Shown here: one piece after another, positions 17,105 to 26,129 of the stretch
How positions within the stretch are numbered: position 1 is the first letter of the stretch
Layout of the letters: every line of letters begins with the position of its first letter
The notes under the pieces: generated by a model
The model's database searches: none
What the model was told of the DNA's origin: nothing
The model's input: only the letters and a program-made list of their open reading frames with translations
Source: CAVVNP01 sp963800235
GTDB lineage: Bacteria > Actinomycetota > Acidimicrobiia > Acidimicrobiales > Iamiaceae
NCBI GenBank assembly: GCA_963800235.1
Contig: CAWDAD010000003.1
Coordinates: forward strand, 620,001 to 684,000
DNA: 64,000 nt
Reading direction: 5' to 3'
Translations under genes and position numbers: made by a program

Positions 17105-18010
17105 TCACATGCCCGGGAACCGGGCAGCGAGGAAGGCGACCAGCTCGGCCTGCCGGACTCCGTCGACCACGACGGGCTCCAGCAGGTGCGACACCAGCTG
17201 CCTGGGCCAGGTCACCCGTACGTCTCGCAGGACGAACGGCTTGGCGAACCACCCCAGCTCGATGTCGACGAAGCACAGCGCGCCGCGCACCGGGCAGTCC
17301 GGCACCGGCCCTTCGGCCACCGCAGCTCGGACGACCTCGGTCTGCCTGATCACCCCGTCGAGCAACGTCGATCGGTCCCGGCCGCCGACGAAGAGGCGCC
17401 GGTCGGTCGTGAACCAACCACCGACGTCGCGCTGCTCGAGCTTGCCGCCGAGGTACCGCTTGGCATCCACCGCCCAAACGCCGTTCGGTGCCACGACGAG
17501 GTGATCGATGTTCGCTCGGGACCGAGGCATCCGACGGTCGTGGAGCACCTCGATCCCCCGACCTCGTGCCGCCTCGAGCACGCTGCCGACGCGCTCCTCG
17601 CCCGCCGCCCCCTGGTCCCAGACCCTGGTGGACGCCGGGTCGTCGCTCAGGGCGAGCAGGAACCCGCCCAGGTGCGGGTGGGCCGCTCGCACCCGACGCT
17701 CCCGAACCTCGCTCCGCCGCCGGCGCTCGGCCCGAGCGCTGGTTCCGGCCACCCCGCGTTCGCCGTCGTCGAGCGTCGCTGGCTCGCCGACCGAGGTCCG
17801 CCAGACCGGGGTCTCGGCAGCGATCAGGTCCGACGCTCCAGCGACCGACCCCGACGAACCATCACCGGCCCCGTCGTCCCGGTCGTGACAGGTCGTGCAC
17901 TCGACCGCTCTGGCCTCGCCGTCCCACCACGCCGACGTCCCGACATCGAGCGTCGTGCCGCACCCTCGACAGGTGTCAGCCCGCCGGATCCGCAACCGCT
18001 TCATCGCCAC
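17105..18010 (-). CDS. NERD domain protein with zinc-ribbon N-terminus
   Basis: A 301-residue protein. The N-terminus carries a CxxC...CxxC zinc ribbon ('CRGCG' and 'CTTCHD', about 14-42). The C-terminal two thirds is a nuclease-related domain: 'WDQGAAGEERVGSVLEAARGRGIEVLHDRR' (in parts), 'NIDHLVVAPNGVWAVDAKRYLG' with the PD-(D/E)xK-like D...DAK signature. NERD domains are predicted nucleases or nucleic-acid-binding modules, often fused to zinc ribbons or topoisomerase fingers. No partner methyltransferase or helicase is adjacent. Two ATGs (18010, 18004) are possible starts. Confidence 0.8.
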   Translation of the reverse strand: MAMKRLRIRRADTCRGCGTTLDVGTSAWWDGEARAVECTTCHDRDDGAGDGSSGSVAGASDLIAAETPVWRTSVGEPATLDDGERGVAGTSARAERRRRSEVRERRVRAAHPHLGGFLLALSDDPASTRVWDQGAAGEERVGSVLEAARGRGIEVLHDRRMPRSRANIDHLVVAPNGVWAVDAKRYLGGKLEQRDVGGWFTTDRRLFVGGRDRSTLLDGVIRQTEVVRAAVAEGPVPDCPVRGALCFVDIELGWFAKPFVLRDVRVTWPRQLVSHLLEPVVVDGVRQAELVAFLAARFPGM

Positions 18011-18141
18011 CCCCGGTCCTTCGCCGGGCTGCTGCCTACCACGCAGACGGCCGCTCGACGTCCGGACGAGAGCTTCACATGTTCCTCACAGGCCCGTGGG
18101 AGGGTTCGGGACGCCACCACCGAAGGAAAGGGGAACCACCC

Positions 18142-19239
18142 GTGCGCCGCCCAGCCCTGCTCGTGCTCGTCGCTGCCCTGTCGCTGCTGGTCGCCGCCGG
18201 CTGCGTGCCGCCCGACCCGGGCCCGAGCGGGCTCTACCTCGGCATCCAGCCCGGCATCTCGCCCGTCGTCACCCCGAAGGACCAGCCGGTGGTCTGGGGC
18301 CACGCCCCCGCCATCGACGCCCACTACGGCGGCACGCTCTACCAGGGCTCGCCCAAGCAGGGCCAGGACCCCCGTCCCGCGCTGGTGAACGGCAACGAGC
18401 CGCTGCGCCTGTGGGCGGCCGATCCCCACGACGGCCGCACCAACCGCCCCGCCATCATCTGGATCCACGGCGGCGGCTTCGCCTACGGGATCGACTCGAT
18501 GTACGGCCTCGGCAACACGGTGGCCAAGGCGTACGCCCAGCGGGGCTATGTCGGGTTCTCGATCGAGTACCGCATCGACACCACCCAGGTGCAACTGCCG
18601 AACGGGTCGTGGACCAGCCTCTGCCAGTGGGTCCAGGACGACGTCGACCCGAGCAGCCAGCTCTGGCAGGACCGCAAGGCCCAGTGCGAGCGCAACATCC
18701 TCGACGCCCAGTACGACGCCCTCGGCGCCGTCCGCTGGGTGCGCGCCCATGCCGCCTTCCTCGGGGTCGACCCGAACAGGATCGCGGTCGGCGGCTTCTC
18801 GGCCGGGGCGGTGACCTCCTCGATGGTCGCCTACCAGCACGACCAGATCGGCCCCGTCTCCTACTTCCCCGGTGACCCCCGCACCGCCGACGCCTCCTAC
18901 GCCCAGGCCACCTTCGGCGCCTCCGGGTGCACCTACTCGCCGGACCTCGGCGTGCCCACCACCATCGGCGCCGGTGACTCGCCGACCTCCTTCATCCAGT
19001 CCGAGCAGGACCAGGCCGTGCCCTACGCCTGCGCCGCCAACACCACCGAGGCGGCCCGGGCCCAGGGGCTGGTGGCGGAGCTGACCTCCTACTGCGGCCA
19101 GGGCGGCCACGCCCAGAGCCTGTACGACCAGAACAAGGCGGCCACCGACGAGCAGTGGACCACCTTCCTGGCCCGCCAGCTGAACCTCTACTCCGGCATG
19201 CGACCGCCGAGCGCCGACCCGGTCTGCGCCGGCTACTGA
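18142..19239 (+). CDS. Secreted carboxylesterase-like alpha/beta hydrolase lipoprotein
   Basis: A 365-residue protein: signal peptide 'RRPALLVLVAALSLLVAAGC' with a lipobox, then an esterase domain with the oxyanion motif 'IWIHGGGFAYG' and nucleophile elbow 'VGGFSAGAVTS' (GxSxG). The C-terminal 'QGGHAQSLY' supplies a likely catalytic His. It resembles BD-FAE/type-B carboxylesterases that hydrolyse short esters. The GTG at 18142 has GGGGAA upstream and places the signal peptide at the N-terminus; the longer open frame upstream overlaps the NERD gene. Cys residues suggest disulfides after export. Confidence 0.85.
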   Translation: MRRPALLVLVAALSLLVAAGCVPPDPGPSGLYLGIQPGISPVVTPKDQPVVWGHAPAIDAHYGGTLYQGSPKQGQDPRPALVNGNEPLRLWAADPHDGRTNRPAIIWIHGGGFAYGIDSMYGLGNTVAKAYAQRGYVGFSIEYRIDTTQVQLPNGSWTSLCQWVQDDVDPSSQLWQDRKAQCERNILDAQYDALGAVRWVRAHAAFLGVDPNRIAVGGFSAGAVTSSMVAYQHDQIGPVSYFPGDPRTADASYAQATFGASGCTYSPDLGVPTTIGAGDSPTSFIQSEQDQAVPYACAANTTEAARAQGLVAELTSYCGQGGHAQSLYDQNKAATDEQWTTFLARQLNLYSGMRPPSADPVCAGY

Positions 19240-19264
19240 CCGGACCGCGCCGGCTACTGACCGG
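19226..19264 (+). repeat. 21-bp tandem duplication across a stop codon
   Basis: The 18-base unit 'gcgccggctactgaccgg' occurs at 19226-19243 and again at 19247-19264, a period of 21 bp. The unit contains the esterase's last codons and its TGA, so the stop and tail are duplicated in frame downstream. Confidence 0.85.
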
Positions 19265-19333
19265 TCCGCAGCGGCTGCGCCGCCCGACGTCGGGGACGAG
19301 CAGGTGGACCGCGCACCTGCTAGCCCTTCGCCC

Positions 19334-20569
19334 ATGAGCACCGGACCGGTGACGACGCTGCGGCTGGCCGACCCGGACACCTTCGCCGACGGGGTGCCCC
19401 ACCGCGAGCTGGCCGAGCTGCGGGCGAGCACGCCGGTGGCCTGGCAGGAGATGGACGGCGAGCCGGGCTTCTGGGTCGTGCTCCGCCACGCCGACGTGGT
19501 CGCGGCGTCCCGGTCGCCGACCCTCTACTCGGCGACCGAGGGCGGGGTCGTCCTCGAGGACCTCGAGCCGGCCAACCTCGACATGATGCGCAACATGCTG
19601 CTCGCCATGGACCCGCCACGGCACACGACCTACCGGCGACCGCTGGCCGAGTCCTTCAAGGCCAAGGTGATCGGCGACCTCGAGGACCAGATCCGGGAGA
19701 TCACCCGCGACCTCATGGCCGAGACCGCCGAGCTGGGTCCCGACGTCGAGTTCGTCCACGACGTCACCGCCAAGCTGCCGTCGCGGGTGATGGGCCGGCT
19801 CATGGGCCTGCCGGAGGAGGACTGGGACCTCGTGCTCAGCCTGGCCGAGCGCCAGACCAGCGGCCAGGACCCCGACATCGTCGGCGACGACGCCGAGATC
19901 GACCAGTCGGCGTCGATCGAGATGGCCATGTACGCGCTCGAGCTGGCCGCCCGGCGGCGCCAGGAGCCCCCACGCGAGGACCTCACCACGCTGATCCTCG
20001 AGGGCGACTTCGACGGCCAGCGGATGACCGACGTCGACTTCGCCAGCTTCTTCGTGCAGCTGGTCACCGCCGGCAACGACACCACCAAGACGCTCCTGTC
20101 GTCCGGCCTGCTGGCGCTGCTCCGGCACCCCGACCAGCTGGCCGAGCTGCGGGCCGATCCGAGCCTGGTCGCCGGCGCCGTCGAGGAGGTGCTGCGGTGG
20201 GCGAACCCGATCCACTACTTCCGCCGCACCGCCACCGCGGCGACCGAGCTCGGCGGCACCACCATCGCCGCCGGCGACAAGGTCGTCCTCTACTACACCG
20301 CCGCCAACCGCGACCCCGCCGTGTTCGCCGACCCCGACCGCTTCGACGTCCACCGCCACCCGAACCCGCACCTGGCCTTCGGCATCGCCGAGCACTTCTG
20401 CCTCGGCGTGCACCTGGCCCGGCTGGAGGGGCGGGTCTTCTTCGAGGAGCTGCTGGCCGCCTTCGACGACATCGAGCTGACCGGCGAGCCCGTGCGGCTG
20501 CGGTCGAACCTGATGAACAGCTCCAAGCGCCTCCCCGTGCGGCTCGGCTCGGCGGGAGGGGCGTCGTGA
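19334..20569 (+). CDS. Cytochrome P450
   Basis: A 411-residue bacterial P450. Signatures: I-helix oxygen-activation motif 'VTAGNDTTKT' (about 245), K-helix 'EEVLRW', and heme loop 'FGIAEHFCLGVHLAR' with the proximal Cys near residue 357. The pattern 'MDPPRHTTYRRPLAESFK' and 'NPIHYFRRTAT' resembles the CYP125/142/111 group acting on sterols or terpenes; this is inference. A soluble ferredoxin and reductase are not adjacent. The start is the ATG at 19334. The stop overlaps the next gene's GTG (GTGA), so they are coupled. Confidence 0.92.
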   Translation: MSTGPVTTLRLADPDTFADGVPHRELAELRASTPVAWQEMDGEPGFWVVLRHADVVAASRSPTLYSATEGGVVLEDLEPANLDMMRNMLLAMDPPRHTTYRRPLAESFKAKVIGDLEDQIREITRDLMAETAELGPDVEFVHDVTAKLPSRVMGRLMGLPEEDWDLVLSLAERQTSGQDPDIVGDDAEIDQSASIEMAMYALELAARRRQEPPREDLTTLILEGDFDGQRMTDVDFASFFVQLVTAGNDTTKTLLSSGLLALLRHPDQLAELRADPSLVAGAVEEVLRWANPIHYFRRTATAATELGGTTIAAGDKVVLYYTAANRDPAVFADPDRFDVHRHPNPHLAFGIAEHFCLGVHLARLEGRVFFEELLAAFDDIELTGEPVRLRSNLMNSSKRLPVRLGSAGGAS

Positions 20570-21678
20570 GCGGCCACCCCCGGTTCCGCCCGGTCGCGGT
20601 CGCCCTCCTCGCCGTCGCCTGCCTGCTGGCGGCGTCCTGCAGCTCCGGCTCCGGCTCCGGCTCGAAGGCCGCCGGGTCCGGCTCGTCGGCGGCGAGCGAC
20701 GGCGGCTCCACCACGGGCACCGCCGCCGCCCCCGTGCCGGCCAAGGCCTCCCCCGGCTGCTCGGCGCCCGCGGCGTCGCCCGCCACCCTGGAGGAGCGGC
20801 GGACCCTCGACGTGGCCGGCGCCCAGCGCGAGTACCTGCTCACCCTCCCCGACGCCCCGGCGGACGAGCCGCTCCCGCTGGTCATCGACATCCACGGCCT
20901 GGCCGAGGGCATGCAGATCCACGCCCAGGAGTCGCAGTTCGGCCGGCTCGCCCAGAAGGACGGGTTCGCCGTCGTGCAGCCCAACGGCACCGGCACCCCG
21001 ATCATGTGGGACATCAGCACCGACCTGGCCACCAACAAGGACCTGCAGTTCATCCGGGACCTCGTCCACACCATGGCCACCGAGCACTGCATCGACGAGA
21101 CCCGCGTCTACGCCACCGGCCTGTCGATGGGCGCCTTCATGAGCTCGACCCTCGCCTGCGCCCTCAGCGACCGCATCGCCGCGGTCGCACCGGTGGCCGG
21201 CGTGCAGCTCCCGAGCCCCTGCGACCAGAGCCGCAAGGTGCCGATCCTCGCCTTCCACGGCACCGAGGACCCGATCCTCCACTTCAACGGGGGCATCGGG
21301 TACGACCGCCTGGCCGGGGTGCTGCCCGCCGGCCAGACGCCGCCCAGCACCGGACCGAGCACCACCACCGCGCCGCCCGACGTGAACGGCCCCGGCTACC
21401 CCGAGACCATCCGGAGGTGGGCGGCCAAGTACGGCTGCGGCAAGGACCCGAAGGTGACCCGGGAGGCCGACCACGTGTCGCTGCGGGCCTACCCCTGCCC
21501 GGCCGGCACGGCGGTGGAGTTCGCGGTGGTCGACGGCGGCGGGCACTCGTGGCCGGGCAGCCAGTTCGACACGAGCATCGCCAGCATCGTGGGACCGACC
21601 AACCAGGAGATCGACGCCACCCAGCAGATCTGGAGGTTCTTCCAGCGCTTCCAGGTGGCGAACCCTCCGGCCCTCTGA
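20566..21678 (+). CDS. PHB-depolymerase/LpqC-like esterase lipoprotein
   Basis: A 370-residue lipoprotein: signal peptide ending in 'LLAASC', Ser/Gly linker, then an alpha/beta hydrolase of the poly(3-hydroxybutyrate) depolymerase/feruloyl esterase type. Oxyanion region 'LVIDIHGLAEG', nucleophile elbow 'ATGLSMGAFMS', acid near 'HGTEDPILHFNG', catalytic His in 'GGGHSWPGS'. The start GTG overlaps the P450 stop. The exported esterase and the P450 are co-transcribed, which could mean they act on one imported lipid or polyester; this is inference. Confidence 0.86.
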   Translation: MSGHPRFRPVAVALLAVACLLAASCSSGSGSGSKAAGSGSSAASDGGSTTGTAAAPVPAKASPGCSAPAASPATLEERRTLDVAGAQREYLLTLPDAPADEPLPLVIDIHGLAEGMQIHAQESQFGRLAQKDGFAVVQPNGTGTPIMWDISTDLATNKDLQFIRDLVHTMATEHCIDETRVYATGLSMGAFMSSTLACALSDRIAAVAPVAGVQLPSPCDQSRKVPILAFHGTEDPILHFNGGIGYDRLAGVLPAGQTPPSTGPSTTTAPPDVNGPGYPETIRRWAAKYGCGKDPKVTREADHVSLRAYPCPAGTAVEFAVVDGGGHSWPGSQFDTSIASIVGPTNQEIDATQQIWRFFQRFQVANPPAL

Positions 21679-21705
21679 GCCGGTCGCGGCCTCGGCCGGA
21701 CGGCG

Positions 21706-22632
21706 CTACTTCTTGGCCAGCTGGCCCTGGATCTGGGTGACCGTCGGCGACTGGCAGACGGTGCCCGGCTGGCCGCCGGTCAGGTCGCACAGCACGGCGG
21801 TCAGCACGTTGGCCGCCCCGACCGAGCCCTTGGCCACGTCGCTCGTCGGGTCCTTCAGCGCCTTGGCGATCTCCTCCGCCGACAGGCCCTGCAGCACCTG
21901 CGGGCTGTAGGTGGCACCGCTCACCACGAACTGGTTGCCGAACACGATGAAGGGGATCGACTGGGACAGCTGCTGGGGCGCGTAGGGCGGTGACCCGTAG
22001 GTCTGGGCGATGCGCGCCTGCTCGGCGGTGGGCGTCTGCAGGGTCGGGTAGCCGCTGCCCGAGAGCTCGTTGCCCTGGGTCTCGACCGACTGGAAGGTTA
22101 GGTAGTCCGAGGTGTACTTGGCGTCGACGAAGGTGAAGGTCTGGGTGCTCGGGAACACGTCGGTGCTCGACGAGTGGGTGGTCTTGAGGCCGGTGAAGGT
22201 GCCGAACTTCGACAGGGCCTGCACGATCGACCACCGCTCGGCTGCGCAGTAGGGGCAGTACTCGGCCCCCATGTAGAGCACCAGCGGCTTGCCGTCGGCG
22301 GTCAGCGGCGGGGCACCGGTGAGCTTGGCGGGGAAGTTGGTGACGCTCCCGGTGCCGACCGTCGCCTGCACCGACGCGGGCACCGACGTCACCTGCTTCA
22401 CCAGGTCGGAGGCGACCGGCTGGGGGGCGGTCGAGCCGCCGGACCGCCCGATGACGAGGGCGGCGACCAGGGCGACGCCGATCACCACCACGACCCCGGC
22501 GATCACCCACGTCGTGGTGTTGGACCCCCGGCCCGAGGAGGCCCCACGGGCCTTGGCCGATCCGGCGCCGCTGCGGCGGGCGCGGGCGGCGGCGCTGCCG
22601 CCGGAGGGCCGGCGCGACTTGTTGGTGCTCAT
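21706..22632 (-). CDS. DUF929-family thioredoxin-fold membrane protein
   Basis: A 308-residue protein: basic, Ser/Arg-rich cytoplasmic N-terminus, one transmembrane helix ('TTWVIAGVVVVIGVALVAALVIG', residues about 45-67, quoted in full only here as parts), then an extracytoplasmic domain with 'YMGAEYCPYCAAERW', a thioredoxin CxxC. It matches the DUF929 group. Overlap of its ATG with the stop of the DsbB-like gene indicates that the two form an oxidative-folding unit outside the membrane, DsbB-like protein re-oxidising the CPYC protein. The start is the ATG at 22632. Confidence 0.82.
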   Translation of the reverse strand: MSTNKSRRPSGGSAAARARRSGAGSAKARGASSGRGSNTTTWVIAGVVVVIGVALVAALVIGRSGGSTAPQPVASDLVKQVTSVPASVQATVGTGSVTNFPAKLTGAPPLTADGKPLVLYMGAEYCPYCAAERWSIVQALSKFGTFTGLKTTHSSSTDVFPSTQTFTFVDAKYTSDYLTFQSVETQGNELSGSGYPTLQTPTAEQARIAQTYGSPPYAPQQLSQSIPFIVFGNQFVVSGATYSPQVLQGLSAEEIAKALKDPTSDVAKGSVGAANVLTAVLCDLTGGQPGTVCQSPTVTQIQGQLAKK

Positions 22633-23267
22633 CGGGCTCCAGTCGGGAGGGGTTCGACCGCCGACTCGGCGGCGCCGGTGGGGTCGTCGGCGACGCCTCC
22701 GCCGACAGTCTGGTCTGCGTCCTCGGGCTCGGGGGCACCCACCCGCGCGATCGACACCATGACGATGCAGAAGGCGAAGGCGGCCAGGGCCATGAACGGG
22801 ATGGACACGAACCCGAACTTCCACACGTAGCGAACGGTGCAGGGCTCGGTCGTGGTGCAGAACGGCGAGCTGTGGTCGGGGTAGGCCTGGAGCAGGGTGT
22901 GGTACACGGCGATGGCGGCGCCGACGACCAGCTGCGGCAGCACGTACCAGCGGCTGGGGAGGTCCCGTCGGACGGCGGCCACCAGCAGGATCACCGCCAT
23001 CGGGTACATGGCGATGCGCTGGTACCAGCAGAGCGGACAGGGGATGAAGTGGGCGACCTCGGAGAGGTAGAGGCTGCCCGCCGTGGCGAAGGCGGCGACC
23101 ACCCACGCCAACCACAGCGCGTTGTCGCGCAGGGCGTCGGCGACCGGCACCAGCGCGTCGACGGGGCGGAACCGGTCGACCAGCACGACCGCCAGCGACA
23201 GCACCGTTCCGGCCCAGGCGACGAGCGACAGGATGGCGAAGAAGGTCGAGACGTCAGCGGTGCGCAA
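22629..23267 (-). CDS. DsbB-like disulfide bond formation protein
   Basis: A 212-residue, four-helix membrane protein with two extracytoplasmic Cys pairs: 'IPCPLCWYQR' (CxxC followed by the quinone-binding WYQR) and 'FCTTTEPC'. This is the DsbB/BdbC pattern that passes electrons from a periplasmic oxidase to quinone. The charged C-terminus is cytoplasmic. The start is a TTG at 23267 with AGGAAGG six bases upstream. It is first in a two-gene operon with the CPYC thioredoxin-fold protein. Confidence 0.88.
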   Translation of the reverse strand: MRTADVSTFFAILSLVAWAGTVLSLAVVLVDRFRPVDALVPVADALRDNALWLAWVVAAFATAGSLYLSEVAHFIPCPLCWYQRIAMYPMAVILLVAAVRRDLPSRWYVLPQLVVGAAIAVYHTLLQAYPDHSSPFCTTTEPCTVRYVWKFGFVSIPFMALAAFAFCIVMVSIARVGAPEPEDADQTVGGGVADDPTGAAESAVEPLPTGAR

Positions 23268-23381
23268 CGGCGCCTTCCTGGCTCACGGACCCCATGGTTG
23301 CCGATGCGGCGTGGACGGGGGGAGCGGGCCGGTCGGCCGGCCCCCGGACTTGACCCGGCGGTCAGTTGTAGCGTCGAGGAG

Positions 23382-24408
23382 GTGGAGCTGTGGGCCGCAC
23401 GCATCCCCGAACTGCGAGCCGTCGAGCGCCAGGCCGAGCGGGCCGAGCAGGACGGGTGGACCGGCATCACCTTCACCGACTCCCAGAACCTGAACCCCGA
23501 TCCCTTCGTCGCCGTCGCCCTGGCCGGGCGGGCGACCGAGCGGCTGCGGTTCGCCACCGGGGTGACCAACCTGTTCACCCGCCACCCGGCGCTGCTGGCG
23601 GGCACGGCGACGATGGTGCAGGAGGAGACCGGGGGCCGGTTCGTGCTCGGCGTCGGGCGGGGCGACACCGCCCTCTCCCACCTGGGCCGCACGCCGATGC
23701 CGGTCGCCGAGTTCGAGCCCCGCCTCCGAGACGTGCAGACCTACCTGTCCGGTGGCGAGGTCGACTGCGACGGCTTCGCCAGCTCGCTGCGATGGCTCGA
23801 CCAGGCACAGCAGCCGAAGGTCCCGCTCGACGTCGCCTGCTCCGGACCCCGCCTGATCACCCTGGCCGCCCAGGTCGCCGACCGCCTCACCCTGGCCGTC
23901 GGCGCCGAGCCCGACCGCATCCGCTGGGCCATCGACCTGGCGGGCAAGGCCGCGGCCGAGGCGGGTCGCGACCCGGCCGAGATCGGCTTCGGCGTCTACG
24001 TGAACGTGGCCTGCCTCCCCGAGGCCGGTGCGGCCCGAGCGGCGATCGCCGGCGGGGTGGCCGCCTTCGCCCACTTCTCGGCCACGCCGGGTTCGACCGG
24101 AGCCGGGCTCAGCGACGACGACCGCTCGGTGATCCAGGAGGTCGGTCGTCGCTACGACACCACCCAGCACTTCCGCAACGACGCCGACCACAACGCCGCG
24201 CTCGACGCCGGACTTCGTCGACAGCTTCGCCATCGTCGGTCCGCCCGAGCACTGCATCGAGCGCCTGCACCAGCTCGAAGCCGCCGGCATCGAACGGGTG
24301 GTCACGATCGGCGCCGACTTCACCGCCGACCCCGCGGTGGCCGAGCGGTCGGCCCGGCTGCTGGCGATCGAGGTCCTGCCCACCTTCCGAGAGGACGCCC
24401 GCCCATGA
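23382..24408 (+). pseudogene. LLM-class flavin/F420-dependent oxidoreductase, frameshifted near 24204
   Basis: A luciferase-like monooxygenase-fold protein of about 341 residues: 'GWTGITFTDSQNLNPDPFVAVALAG', 'ERLRFATGVTNLFTRHPALLAG' (in parts), 'GRFVLGVGRGDTALSHLG'. The written frame breaks after 'DHNAAL'; removing one G at about 24204 gives 'TPDFVDSFAIVGPPEHCIERL' and ends in a TGA at 24406-24408 that overlaps the amidohydrolase ATG. The overlap strongly supports the corrected frame. Many actinobacterial relatives use F420. The GTG at 23382 is the likely start. It heads an operon with the amidohydrolase and TauD genes. Confidence 0.82.
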
Positions 24409-26129
24409 CCCACGACCTGATCATCCGGGGCGGCACCGTCGTCGACGGCACGGGCTCGCCCGGCCGCACCGCCGACGTGGCCGTCAGCGACGGGGTGGTC
24501 ACCGAGGTCGGCCGGGTCGACGGCGCCGCCGAGCGCGAGCTCGACGCCGACGGCCTGCTGGTCACCCCCGGTTTCGTCGACATCCACGCCCACTACGACG
24601 GCCAGGCCACCTGGGACGACCGGTTGACGCCGTCGTCGTGGCACGGCGTCACCACCGTGGTGGCCGGCAACTGCGGCGTCGGGTTCGCCCCGGTCGAGCC
24701 CGCCGACCAGCAGCGGTTGATCGAGCTGATGGAAGGGGTCGAGGACATCCCCGGCGCCGCCCTGCACGTAGGGCTCGACTGGAACTGGCGGTCCTTCCCC
24801 GACTTCCTCGACGCGGTCGACGGCAAGGCCTTCGACATGGACGTCGCCCTGCAGCTGCCCCACGGCGCGCTGCGGCTGAACGTCATGGGCGAGCGGGGCG
24901 CCCAGCGCGAGCCGGCCACGCCCGAGGACATCTCGGCCATGGCCATCCAGGCCAAGGCGGCGGTGCGGGCCGGGGCGCTCGGCTTCACCACCTCGCGCAC
25001 CCTGAACCACCGCACCAGCAAGGGCGAACCCACCCCGACGCTGACCGCCAGCGCCGACGAGCTGGTCGGCATCGCCTGCGCCCTGGGCGAGACCGGCCTG
25101 GGCGTGCTGCAGGTGGTCTCCGACTTCGCCGACGTCGAGGCCGAGTTCGGGCTGTTCCGCGCCATGGCCGAGCAGTCGGGCCGGCCGCTGTCGTTCTCGC
25201 TGGTGCAGTCGCCGGCCGACACCTGGCGCCAGCAGCTCGACCTCCTGGCGGCGGCCAACGCGGACGGGGTGGCCATGACCGCCCAGGTCGCACCCCGAGC
25301 CGTGGGCCTGCTGCTCGGCCTGCAGTGCACGCTCAACCCGTTGATGACCAACCCCGCCTACCGGGAGGTCGCCCGCCTCCCGCTGGCCGAGCGGGTCGCC
25401 ACCATGTCCGACCCGGCCTTCAAGACCCGGGTGCTCGACGCCGCCACCGCCGCCCGGGCCACCCAGCTCGGTGGCCGGCTGATCCTCTCGCTGCACCGCA
25501 TGTTCCCGCTCTCGGACCCGCCCGACTACGAGCCCGACCCGGCCAGCAGCGTGGCCGCGGTGGCCGAGCAGATGGGACGCGACCCCCTCGACCTGGCCTA
25601 CGACCTGCTGCTCGGCGACGGCGGCAAGGCGTTCCTCTACCTGCCGATGCTCAACTACGCCGACGGCAACCTCGACGCCGCCGGCGAGATGCTGACCCAC
25701 CCGAACACGGTGGTCGGCCTGGCCGACGGCGGCGCCCACGTCGGCACCATCTGCGACGCCAGCTTCCCCACCACCCTGCTGGCCCACTGGGGTCGTGACC
25801 GCTCCCACGGCCGCATCGAGCTGCCGCTGCTGGTCCACCGCCAGACCCAGGCCACCGCCCGCACCGTCGGGCTGCTCGACCGCGGCGTGCTGGCCCCCGG
25901 CCACCGGGCCGACGTGAACCTGATCGACTTCGACCGGCTGCGGGCCCGACGGCCGGAGATGCGCGGCGACCTGCCCGCCGGGGGCAACCGGCTGATCCAG
26001 CGGGCCGACGGCTACGTGGCCACCGTCTGCGGGGGCGAGGTCACCTACCAGGACGGCGAGGCGACCGGCCAGCTGCCGGGACGGCTCGTCCGCGGCGCCC
26101 GGCCCCAACCGAAGGGAGCGGCTCGATGA
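24405..26129 (+). CDS. Amidohydrolase, N-acyl-D-amino-acid deacylase type
   Basis: A 574-residue amidohydrolase of the D-aminoacylase/amidohydrolase-3 group. Metal-binding 'GFVDIHAHYDGQ' (HxH at about 62-64), 'TTVVAGNCGVGFAPV', 'GFTTSRTLNHRTSKGEPTPT' and the late 'VGLADGGAHVG' with its conserved Asp are all present. Family members hydrolyse N-acyl amino acids or cyclic amides. Its ATG overlaps the upstream oxidoreductase stop and its stop overlaps the TauD ATG, so the three are made together, probably as steps of one catabolic route. Confidence 0.88.
   Translation: MTHDLIIRGGTVVDGTGSPGRTADVAVSDGVVTEVGRVDGAAERELDADGLLVTPGFVDIHAHYDGQATWDDRLTPSSWHGVTTVVAGNCGVGFAPVEPADQQRLIELMEGVEDIPGAALHVGLDWNWRSFPDFLDAVDGKAFDMDVALQLPHGALRLNVMGERGAQREPATPEDISAMAIQAKAAVRAGALGFTTSRTLNHRTSKGEPTPTLTASADELVGIACALGETGLGVLQVVSDFADVEAEFGLFRAMAEQSGRPLSFSLVQSPADTWRQQLDLLAAANADGVAMTAQVAPRAVGLLLGLQCTLNPLMTNPAYREVARLPLAERVATMSDPAFKTRVLDAATAARATQLGGRLILSLHRMFPLSDPPDYEPDPASSVAAVAEQMGRDPLDLAYDLLLGDGGKAFLYLPMLNYADGNLDAAGEMLTHPNTVVGLADGGAHVGTICDASFPTTLLAHWGRDRSHGRIELPLLVHRQTQATARTVGLLDRGVLAPGHRADVNLIDFDRLRARRPEMRGDLPAGGNRLIQRADGYVATVCGGEVTYQDGEATGQLPGRLVRGARPQPKGAAR

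Noticed and set aside
22872..26129. A single 1085-codon fusion of oxidoreductase and amidohydrolase
   Set aside because: The fusion arises from a one-base frameshift; the corrected oxidoreductase ends in an ATGA overlap with a separate amidohydrolase.
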